Source: Isoetes taiwanensis (Eukaryota; Streptophyta; Lycopodiopsida; Isoetales; Isoetaceae). From it: a stretch of DNA of 64,000 nt. The position numbers and the translations under genes are program-made. Shown piece by piece: positions 1-12,000 of this stretch. Position 1 is the stretch's first letter, and every line of letters starts with the position of its first letter. Below the pieces are notes generated by a model. It was not told the origin of the DNA. It worked only from the letters and a program-made list of their open reading frames with translations, and ran no database searches. The stretch is from contig JAJEKV010000002.1 in assembly GCA_021234155.1 (NCBI GenBank), positions 43,203,203 to 43,267,202 of the forward strand. Reading direction: 5' to 3'.

Positions 1-57
1 TTGTAAGCTAGGATAAACTTTTGAGGGCGGCCCACCAAAACGTGCAACATTTGGTGA

Positions 58-3000
58 CTATCTTTCTATAATAAACTCATCAATCTTAATGCCTGTGTGT
101 CGAGCTTCTGGTTGTGGACTAACTAGAATTTTGTCTCCCGGTGCCAATGTTGACACAGGCAAAGGTATTACACTGCCCTTTCCACTTCCTGTAATGGCAT
201 GACAAATTATGTTAATTTAATCGATATCGTAGACATAAAAAAAATCGAAAAATCCACATGACATAGACAAGGGACCAATCTGCAATGGCGACAAAAATTT
301 GCAGTAATTTCCTTTCATAACTATTACGTAAACCATAAATGACAGCTAGTATCGCAATCTCCTCTTTTAGCTGCAGCTATGAATGTTAGCCAAGCATGTT
401 AGGCTGTACCGAAGCATGAGGAAATATGAATCAGTCGTGACAAAAAAAGTTTCAGAGCAATATATATTTGAAGCCTTAACAGCTGATGATTTTAGTAGCA
501 GCATAAAATTCATTCCTATGGAACGTACTTTTGGAATACATGCCTTGCTATGTGAGACCTGCATTCACTTTCAATGCATTCTCTGAAAGGCAGTATCGAC
601 TCATTTATATTCAAGTCATAATATCATGCACATCCTGGCCCCTTTTGAAATAGTATTGGCTTAATAATCTCATAATACTCATATACACCTATAATATAGT
701 GTGATTGATTTCATTCCCACCTGAGAATAACACAATTGTTATGGTAAAATCATTGCAGGCATGAAAATGCAGCCCTCTTTCTTGCCTTAGATCAGCTGCA
801 TAATAAGTCTGGATCAAGGAGCGTCATCATGAAAAGTTTTTGGGCATTGGGACTGCCAGGCTTGCAAGCCAACATTACAAGGAAACCAGGACAAATGTCT
901 TGCCCGTTTTGTATTCTCCTCATGAGACATAACCACGATGGAATCTAAGATATCTTGCGTGGTCTGAAAGAGTGTATATAGAGGTACTTAAAGGACAAGA
1001 TTGCCATTAATCTACAGTAGTTCCGTGTCAAACTAACAGTTGTATAATGATTTTATGTGGCAAAGATGTATTCTGCTTAAAGCAAGCTTGATGCAAGCAC
1101 GAGCTTCAACCATGCAATTATGTGCTGAATATGCAATCTAACCAGAGGGTCACATACAAGAAGAGCAGGAGAAGTTAGCGTGCAAATTGCAAAGATCTAA
1201 TTTGCATTACAATTATCTGCAGCAGATCTAAAATCAGATTCTAAACAGCTAATATTGTTAGGGTAAAAGATCTTGTAAGGTCTGAAAAAACTAGCAATGA
1301 ATTTGAATTCCATATAAAAGATAAGGTTGCCAGATCTGAAGCAGATCCTAGCCGGACTATAAACATTGCTTTCCATCATTATTGTCCTCTATTGCTGGCC
1401 TATTCTTGACAGAGTTGTTTATGGCCTAATAAGCAGCCCCCTAGCAATCAACTTATCATGGCTTCTTATCACATTACATTCCCTGAGTAGAGTTGATAAA
1501 TAAATAATTGGCATTCTCTTATTCAAAAATTTCTAGCTATCTACCTGTGGGTTGATACTGCACTGTAAAGATCGCTTACTGGTGGATTAGTCTCCTTTAC
1601 AACCACCAATCCCAATATTTCGTGGAGTATGTTTGACGAGCATGTCCAAAGCAACAACAATGAAGACAGCAAAGCAGGTGCTTGCATATTTGAAAGGTAC
1701 AGTTGCATGTGCCTTAGCAGAATTGACTTCATGGATGTCCCCGTAGATGTTGATCATGTGGCCTGTATTGATACAATATGGTAATATGGCAGAGCCTACA
1801 ATGTCTTTTTCAAGCACTGAGGACAACTATAGAACATTGTCTACTGCTGCTGTGGCATCTGCTAAATCAAATTCTCTGATCATGACAATAATAGATGAAA
1901 TATTTTGAGCTTTCTACAGTCCTGTAGTTCATGCATACAAGAGTTTTACTGAAACACATCCACTTCCATGAGATCTGATAGGTGGAATCATCTGCAAATT
2001 TACCTTTTCTGCTTCCATTCCTTTCAAACATATGACATCAGCCATCCAATTCGGTTATGGGAAGGTAACTTGATTCCTTTTCTTCTTTCCGTCTCGTGCT
2101 CTCCATAATTTTATTGTACCCTGCAATCCCAGCATTGAAATGCCACCTTCCTATGTTTCTCCTAAAGATCAATTGGCTAACTTTTTTTTACCAAGTCATT
2201 AGCAAGGTCATCAGCAGGTTGATATTCAAGTGTTCCAGTTAGACTCAAATGACCGGTATCACTCCATTTCAGCTTATTTATGTGCTTCATGTACATACAA
2301 GGATTATGTTATTATAGTTGGCATACATTCATATATGTTTGCACTACTGTTACTTCATAATCCAGAAACAAATGATTTCGCGGTCCCACTCTTCTCATCA
2401 ATCTTAGATTTTTTTCCATGGGCCAGAGTATGTTCTTCGATGCCCAACCACATCTGCAACGTCAAGGAAGCTTCTTAGGTCCTACGGCATCAAATGCCTC
2501 TTTGCTCCAAGCACAGGCCTGATCAAAATCTTTGCCAATTCTTAAGAACCCAATCCAACATTGTTGCGATGTTCTCCTAACAAAACACTATTCCAAGAGC
2601 AAACTCTATGTCATTCGAACAAACATGTGGTCTGGTCCATGACTCGCATCTCTCACCCGAGGGTCTACATTCCAATCAATATTTTGACACTTCCAATACA
2701 AAGTTTACGATGCACAAGGGCAAATGCTGTCCCCTCATTTTTGAATGCTCTAAACATCAGCACGATGTCAAGCCATCTCATATGGTAATAAGATATCAGC
2801 CACCTCTTGGCTAGCACTCCATTCCGCACTCAAACTTATCTTTACAACCTCAAGTTTTAACAAAAGCACATAGTGTGCTGTTGCAATTACAAATTTATTT
2901 GCCAACACAAATAATGCATAAAACAGCACCTTCATTTGTAGTACGCATAAGACATACTGTCTCAGCATTTTGTAGAATAATGTTGCTATTTCTTCCCTCC

Positions 3001-6000
3001 ACCTGATAGGACCCATAATAACAAGATACACATTAAGAAAAAAAAACAAATAAAATCTTGTTAAAATAAATGCATATGTATAACCTCAGCTTCAACGAGG
3101 ACAAGTGGCCTAGACTCTATTTTTACGCGTCCTACAATAGCTGTCCGACTATGACCTTGTGCATTCACAACTAACACTTCGCTTCCACTTCTAAGCTCAG
3201 ACAGGTATGATGTCTTTGCTCCAGGTATGGCAATGTATCCATGAACAGGTCCCTACATCATTCATAAGAATCTCATTGAAGGTATACTTTGGAGTTTTTT
3301 TCAACATGATAAACAAACGTACAATATTGACACGGAACGGACGGCTTGCAACATAACCAGTCTCCAAACATTCTGAATGAACAAGAAAAAGTGTCCTTGC
3401 AAAAGATCCTGCCTGTTCAAAAATCAGCCAGTGTTTAGTACATAACAACCCGCAAGACAACTGAGCCATTCTTACCAGAAGACCTTCACCTGGCTTTAAA
3501 ATACTGCAAAGGTCAACACAAACCCTGTCCCCCATCCCTACGAGTTCAACTCTATTAACAGTGGCATTTACAAGCTCCACAGAATTTTGAGACTTAGATG
3601 CAAAATATGACTGTAAAATGTGAGTTAGATAATCAAGTAGTTGTTACATTAATGAAGAGACATGATATAATAAGACCCTACTTGCAATAAAAAAATCTCC
3701 AATGGGTCTTCAGTCTTCAACAGTATCCCGTGGGTACCCACTTCCAAGGCCTGCACATTTCAAAGTTAGAAAGAAAGATTTATTAACGTCTACGGAAGAC
3801 CCAAAGAGTCTATGAGACCGTAACACAGACAATATTCAAGACCTCCAGGAGGAAAACCCTCCTGTTATCTAAAGTATTACAAACAAAAATGGTAGGGTTT
3901 GATGGGAGTAGCCCATTTGTTCCTGTACTGCTGCAAAGTAATTCATAATACCTTTTTTTGACTTGCTTTGATGCTTGGTGCTCGGCCTCTTCTGGAAAGA
4001 CCCTTTATGTTTTGCAACTGCTGATTGTTTTGTCTTCTTAGACAGTGCCAAAGTCACACCTTTAGGGTCAATATACTTCCTTTTCTGTGATGCCTCCTCC
4101 ATCATTTTACCATCATTTGACTCAGGTGAAAAGAAATTGGTTACTCCTGTTCCCTTCAAGCCCATTGAATTCTTTTGTTTCAGTATGTTTCTCCTTTCTA
4201 GGGATAGTTCATATACAAAGTGACAGATACATTTCTGAACGTAATATTCCACCAGCTGCAGATGTGGCTCCAAGACAATGGTATCTGCCTCTAATAATGT
4301 AATAGTTTGGGCAGGTAAAAATAAAACGTTCTTCTGGTTCAACCATGTTTAGATCACACATTGGGCATTTCCAATCTTCACGACTAACATTTTTTGCCCT
4401 ACTAAGCTAGATCTTTGACGGGATTTACCAAATCATGGCGTATAAGCTGATGAACTTCTTGCTGAGTAAAATTCAGATTATCATCCCTTATAGTGTATTG
4501 AAAAGGTGGGATATTTCCATAGAGAAGCCCATCTCCTCAAACAATTTAGATGTCCTTGAAAACCAACAGCGCTTACCCTGGTCTGCCAACCACACACACA
4601 GAACACACGAGCACTTACCTTCCTGCTCCAAAAACAGAGAGGACAACGACGGACGTGCCTTTACCTTCCTAACTTGCAAGTAAGAAAAAAGGAGATCTGC
4701 GGAGCCTGAGACCAAATACATACAACCTGCAAGGAGGGCATGAACCTCCTAGTCAAACATTTAAAGAATAAAAAGTATTGCAAGAGAGAATCTGCCTTCA
4801 GAATCTTCAACTTGGTGGAGGTGTCCTGCTTGCCATTCTGGCCGTCCCTTTATTGAGTCCTTAATTATGCTGTCATCCTCATTATTGACTGAGAAAGAAC
4901 AATCTTATCCCTGCTTATGTTGGGCCTTGTGCATTCATGATATGTATTTGTTTGAGTATGCTACTCCATCTTGAAGAAAGTTCATGGAACAATGTATTTG
5001 TGGTCACAATTATAGGGTCTATATGAGATCGTGAATAATCTTATCTTATAAGCTGCTATAAGGATATTGAATCTCTAAAGAGACAGTAATATCTTTCTCC
5101 TATGCATGACTGAAAAATACCTAATGTTGACATCAGAACCTACTTTAGATTCTGTCTTCCCTATTATAGTATATCAAATGCTGAGGTAAACTATATTTTC
5201 TGTTTTCTCTAATCCCGAGGAGGATGCCTGAGGTCTAAATTGCTGTATTTATCAGAGACCCCATAGATCTTTAGTAGCTGTATAATAGGCAGGGCATGTA
5301 AATAAGATACATTGGGCAATTAGCTAGAAAAAAAGAGCTTGTCCTTGAAAACTCATACACTTCATGACTATATAAGCCATAGTCATTCGTAATTTAGGTA
5401 GTTCACTCTAGGAGAGGAGCCAGATTTACTTACGCTTGCAACCTTGTGTCTTCCTTTCATCCTTCATATCTACATTAGATTTCCTCAGGCTATCAACCGT
5501 TGTTGTAGATAGATCACAAGGATATTAGAAGCTATAGAATAGAAAAAAGCATTCATTGTGATGAAATAGGATATGACGCGCATTTGGATGTCCAAGTGTC
5601 CCAGACTGGTAACTATAATCTTTACTTTCTCTATTTTATTTATTAGAAAGGAGAGATATTACTATGCTGACTAGATGCTGACGTGTCACTGTAGCTGACG
5701 TGGCGTACTCTATATAAGCCACAGTCAGTCTTCTTGAAAGGAGTTGAGTGGAGAGACCAACTCACGTTGATGCGCTTGTATCTTCTTCTGTTCTTTCAGT
5801 TTCATTACATTCTAAGATGGTATCAGAGCCGATCTGAAAGAGGAAGGTAGTGCAGCGTTGCCTGTTTGTAAAGATCGGATTCAGCCAGATTCATTGGATA
5901 GTGCAAATTCAGGAATTCCGATTCATATTCTTGAATTTCCGGTGAAATTGTCGCTGCTCTTGGTCAGATTGACGTGATCAGGGAGATCGGCTAATTTTAG

Positions 6001-9000
6001 TGTAAGTTTGGCTTGATTTGTCACAGATCGGCTATATTTGGTGCACATCGGCTATATTTGACGTTGATTGTCAAAATCGTGCCGGTTTGTTTTAAATTTC
6101 GAGAAAGATCAAGGTATTTGGGGTCGGATAAATCAGATCTTGCAAACTGGTTTGATTTGTCGACTATTGTCCAAGATTGGCTTGCTTTCGTGTTGATTCA
6201 CGGACTTGAGTCCGCATCTCTCTGCAATTTGTCTTTGCATTCTGTCTTCTTTTGTTTGCAAATGGCTGTGAGCCAAGAACCGTGGAAATACTTCCAACAT
6301 CCTGTTCTCGATCATCAAAATTTCTTTACCTGGAAGGAGGCTTTCAACACCAATCTGCATCTGCGAGATTTGAGCGAAGTTCTAGGTTCTAAATGGAATC
6401 CACAGACAGATGCTGAGAAGAAGAAAGATGATTATGCTTTGAATCATCTAAAAGCATGTGTAGGTACAGATTTTCTGATGGATCTTAAGGATTTTCATGA
6501 TTTCAAATCGGCTTTCCAGTTTCTTCATGATCAGTGTGTACTTAAAGGAGAAGGTCACCAGCTTTTGTGTCTTACACAGATTGATACCCTCAGGTTGCTT
6601 GATTGTTCTGGAGTAAGAGATTATTTGAAGAAACTTAGAGGTTTACAAGAAGCTTATGTCGCAGCAGGTGGTCAAATGAAGGATTCCAGGCTTATTCTTT
6701 ATGCACTCAAAGGATTGCCTGAAGAATATAGGCATTTTGTCAAATTTTATAAGCTGCAACAAAACATTTCAGTCGATTTTCATCAATTTCAGCAGCAATT
6801 ACTTGAAGAAGAGCAGGAACATAAAAGGTCAGCAGATACTGCAGCAGCTCATTATTCTAATACTAAAGCTGTTCCTTCTAGTTCTGTTTCCTCAAAGTCG
6901 ACTTCTACTAAGAAGCCAATGTCATGTTGGCACTGTGGAGCAGAGGGTCATATGAAGTTTCAGTGCAAGAAATTTCAGAAGGAAGTTGCTCAATATCTCA
7001 AGTATAAATCACAATCTAGAAAAGATAAAGAGACTGTCAAAGATTCAGAGATTAGTGCCAAGGTTTCAGAAATTTCGCTTGATGATCTGGAGGAGCAGTT
7101 TTTGGCTTTGGTGACTGATCAGTTTGAGGAAGATGAGCTTTGGCTTGTTGATTCGGGAGCCACCAAGCATTTGGCCAGTAAGTCCCATGTTTTTTCTGAT
7201 CTACAACCTCATCATTCCACTGTCGTCAAGATGGCTGATGGCAATCTTGCTCGTTCTAAAGGCAAGGGCAAGGTTCAAATCGATCTTGATTCCTCTTCTA
7301 CACTCAAAATTGATGATGTTCTGCATATGCCTGATTTGGTGGTCAATTTGCTTAGCGTGAGTCAAATTTATAAACAATTAGGTTTCTCAATTCTTTTTGA
7401 AGGAGGTCAAGTCTATATCTGCAGCAAGAAGCTTTTACAGCTGCTTGATCCAAGTTTGGTTGGGATTGTTGCTCAAGGCAATTTAACCAAAGATGGTCTT
7501 TATGTTCTGCATGGCAAGAACACTCATCATGCTCATACTGCTGAAGTCTCACCGTCTTCTACTTCTTCCTGCTCAACTTCAGAATCCTTATGGCATGCCA
7601 GGTACGGGCATATTGGTCTTTCTCCTCTAGTTATTGCATCTAAATTAGGAATGGTTCAAGGCCTTCCTTTACTCAAAAATCAAGACCTGCAATGTCATGC
7701 CTGCAGATTGGGCAAACAAGTGCAGGCTCCATTTCCTAAACAAGCAACATTTCGAGCTACTCAGCCTTTAGAACTTATTCATTCAGATATTTGCTATATG
7801 CCACTTGAATCCTTGGCTGGTAGCAGGTATTTTCTGGTTTTTGTAGATGATTTTAGTCGATTCACTTGGGTTTATCCACTGAAGTTTAAGTCTCAAGCCT
7901 TCTCTACTTTCAAAAATTTCAGTGCCTTGGTTCAAACTCAGCTGTCTACTTCTATCAAGGCTATCAGAACAGATAATGCAAGAGAGTATTTGTCAGCAGA
8001 ATTTGAAGCCTATCTTCGAGATAAAGGCATTCATAGGGAACTTATTGTGCCCTATGCTCATTCCCAAAATGGGGTGGCTGAGCGGAAGCACAGAACATTA
8101 TTGAATTTAGCTCGAAGCTTGCTCAAACACAAGAACATGCCACCTAGTTTTTGGGCAGAAGCAGTTCTGACTGCTTGTTATCTTTCAAATCGGGCACCCA
8201 CAAAGTCCTTGAATCTAAAGACACCCTTTGAGACACTTTATTCAATCAAACCTGATGTTTCCCATTTCAGAGTGTTTGGATGTCTTGGTTATGCTGCCTA
8301 TCCAAAGGAGATACTACAGAAGCAAGGCAAGTTAGCTGATAGGGCACGTCAAGTCATTTTCATTGGATATACTCCCAACATGAAGGCCTGGAGGTGTTAT
8401 GATCCCGAAACTCAGACTGTTTTTGCCCTCAAGGAGTATGCAATTTTTGAAAACAAATCTTATGATTTTCAGCTTTCACATCCTGTTGATTATGACACTG
8501 CTGTCATAAATCTTTTAGACATTGATTCTTGTTCTTCTCCATCATCTATTTCTTCCTCATCTTCCACTATTTCTCTTCCTCTCTCTTCTTCATCTTCCAC
8601 TGTTTCTGCTTCCTCATTTCTTAGTCCTCCTGTACCTTTACCCACATTTAGCCCTTCTATTCCTTTACCTACAATTGAGCCAATCCCCAGTCCATATCCA
8701 CAAATCCATATGCTGACTATGAACCTCTTGATTACCATGAAATACCTGAACATTCGTCGTCTGTTTTACCTCTTACTTTTCCTCAGCCCAACCACATTCA
8801 TGATTTACAATACCCTGACTCTAGTTCTTCTGTTTTGTGCAATTTTGCACTCATGACTAAAGTTTTACGATCGAGATCCTATTTTCTACAATCAGGCAGC
8901 TAAATCAGATCACTGGATTCATGCCATGCAAGAGGAATTGGAGATGATGTCAAAACAGGATACATGGGATCTTGTTCCTCGACCTTCTGATAAGAATGTT

Positions 9001-12000
9001 ATAGGTGCCAAATGGATCTTTAGGACTAAATACAGGTCGGATGGTACCATTTCCAGATACAAGGCTCGTCTTGTAGCAAAAGGGTATACTCAGCAGGAAG
9101 GCTTTGATTACAATGATGTTTTTTCTCCTGTGGTCAGATTGGATACTTTGAGAGCTGTATTGGCCTTAGCAGCACAGTCAGCCTGGCCAGTTCATCATTT
9201 TGATTTCAAATCTGCTTTTCTCAATGGTGATTTGGAGGAAGAGTTGTATATGCAGCAGCCCCAGGTTTTGTGAGCAAACAATTTCCTGATTATGTTTGCA
9301 AGCTTAAGAAAAGTATATATGGTTTGAAACAGGCACCTCGGTGTTGGAATCACAAAATTAATGGGTATCTGGAAAAATTGGGATATCACAGGTCTCGAGC
9401 AGATCCTAGCCTCTATTTTCAGTTTCAAGGTGCCAATGTATCTATTCTTCTTCTTTATGTTGATGATACTATTCTAACTGGCAGTGCAGTTGATCTCATT
9501 CAACATACCAAGAATTGTATTTTCTCAGACTTTGAAGTCACTGATTTGGGTCTTATGCACTATTGTTTGGGTATTGAAATTTGGCAGACTCCTCAAGGTA
9601 TTCACCTCACTCAGCAGAAGTATATTAAAGAGATACTAGACAAATTTCATATGACAGATGCCAAGCCTACTAAGGTTCCTTGGGATCCAGGTCATAAACT
9701 ATCTTTTGTCTGAAGAAGAAGATGCAGATGCCACTCTTTATCGACAGTTAGTAGGGGAATTGTTATACCTTACTATCCTTTCGACCAGATATCACATATT
9801 CAGTAGGTGTGCTCACTCGCTTTATGACACATCCTAAAGTATCTCATTGGAAAGCTGCTAAACAGGTCCTTAGATATCTTGTTGGCACACAAACTGAAGG
9901 TCTTTTCTATGGAAGGGTCAGTAATCCTCAGCTGAAAATTTATTCTGACTCGACATGGCTTCTACAGATGTAACTTCAAGAAAATCCTTGACAGGCTTTA
10001 TTTCCTTCTTTGGGAATAGTCCAATCACTTGGAGTTCCAGATCTCAACCTACTGTTAGTATCAGTACTACTGAAGCTGAACTCAAGGCTCTCACTGCTAC
10101 AACTCAAGAACTAAAATGGTTGCTGCATCTTTTTGAAGATCTAAAGATTCCTGTTAAGCCAGCTCATTTATACTGTGATAATAGCGGGGCTATTTCACAT
10201 GTTAAGGACCTAAAGATGCACCTGCAGATAAAACATTTAGATATCAAACTCTGTTTTATCCGAGAGCAACTTCAAGAGGGTTATCTGCTTCTACATCACT
10301 GTCCAACTCATGCACAGATAGCAGATGGTTTTACTAAAGCGTTATCAGGCAAGCACTTCAGCAATCTTAAAAGTATTTTACACTTGCAACCCTATTGTCC
10401 TGAAGGGGGATAGCAGCTGAAGGGGGATTTTCAAGCATCTAGTCAAAGGGGGATATTAGAAAGGAGAGATATTACTATGCTGACTAGATGCTAGATGCTG
10501 ACGTGTCATTGTAGCTGACGTGGCGTACTCTATATAAGCCACAGTCAGTCTTCTTAAGGGTAGTTGAGTGAAGAGACCAACTCACGTTGGTACGCTTGTA
10601 TCTTCTTCTGTTCTTTCAGTTTCATTACATTCTAAGATTATTTACATGACTTAAAATGATGACATGCATTGAAGAATGATATGAATTGATGCATTGAGTG
10701 ATTTGATGGTACAAGAAACATGGCGCGGGATAGGAGATTATCTAAGTTTAGAAACAGTGTGTACTTGGTCTCGTAAACACAAAGGCCGAGCACATGGCTG
10801 GATTCCAAATGGGTTGATAGGTAGGCAACCAAAGAAGTACATCAAGTATTAATGATCTTGGAGCATTCTTTCTGGATGTAGTAAATAAAAAAGAAAAAGG
10901 GAATGCAGGGTCCATACCCATATTCACAATTGGGCCTCTCCATCTCTGTGTTCTCATTACGGGCATGTTAGTCAACCTTAGAGGTCTCAGTATAGGCATC
11001 AGACGAGATGGCGTATAGGTGTCAGATGAGATATGCCATTGGCTCACCTGATCCCTTGTCGCTCATCAGCGCCACTACCTATACCATCTCAACACAAGCT
11101 GCCATGCCATCATATTTGACTTGTAGCTTATGATTGATTCCTTTTGAACCAAAAAGGACTTCTGAATAGAATGTATTACTTGAAGAATGAAGAAGATACA
11201 AGAGCATCCGACACACTGACTGAAAGACTCACTAACTGAATGGAGCGTGACTGTGGCTTATATAGACATGCCACGTCAGCAACAAATGATGACTAGCGTG
11301 CAGGCGTGCATAGTGCCACGTCAGCATAGTGTGACTCAGCATGTATAGTCATCTAGACACGTATACAATCTTCTAATATCCCCCCTGATGACTAACATGG
11401 CTGAGAACAAACATCCCCCCTGAAAGATATTATCCCCCCTCAGATACATAAGACTGAAGCCCCAAAACAGCTTTCAGTTGTTTAAACAATCTTCCTGAGA
11501 GTGGTTTAGTGAAACCATCCGCCAACTGATCTTTAGTGGAACAATAGGAAAGAGTAAGAGAACCATTTTGCAGCTGCTCCCTAATAAAACAGAGTTTAAT
11601 ATCCAAATGCTTGATCTGTAAATGCATCTTGAAGTCCTTAACATGTGAAATAGCTCCACTATTATCACAAAAGAGTTGAGCAGGTTTGACTGTGACACCA
11701 AGATCTTCATAAAGATGAAGCAACCATTTTAATTCCTGAGTAGTATCTGTTAAGGCCTTCAGCTCAGCTTCTGTAGTACTAATACTAGTAGTACTTTGAT
11801 TTTTAGAACCCCAACTAACAGGGCTGTTGCCAAAGAAAGACACAAAACCTGTAAGAGATTTCCTGGAATCCAAATCTGTTGAAGCCATATCAGAATCTGA
11901 ATAGACCAGAAGTTTGGGTTCTGAAACCTTGCCATAAAAAAGACCCTCATTAGGTGTACCTTTAAGATAACGAACCACCTGCTTTGCTGCCTTCCAGTGA

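Larger units (their letters stand above)
5641..10637 (+). mobile_element. Complete Ty1/Copia LTR retrotransposon (copia-1), coding-dead
   Basis: The element is bounded by LTRs at 5641-5817 and 10454-10637 and flanked by the direct repeat TTATT (5636-5640 and 10638-10642), a 5-bp target duplication. Order: LTR, primer-binding site, gag, protease, integrase, RT, RNase H, polypurine tract, LTR. This integrase-before-RT order defines Copia. The LTR pair differs by about eight substitutions plus one 7-bp duplication by my count, so it is moderately old. It sits antisense in intron 3 of the DHQS-II-like gene. Confidence 0.95.

Noticed and set aside
1640..1720. Plus-strand [14 protein letters not shown] reading resembling Copia RNase H
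   Set aside because: Only about ten residues match and the following sequence shows none of the expected RNase H motifs.
8490..8753. Minus-strand acidic open frame within copia-1
   Set aside because: Antisense shadow of the Ser-rich integrase-RT linker.
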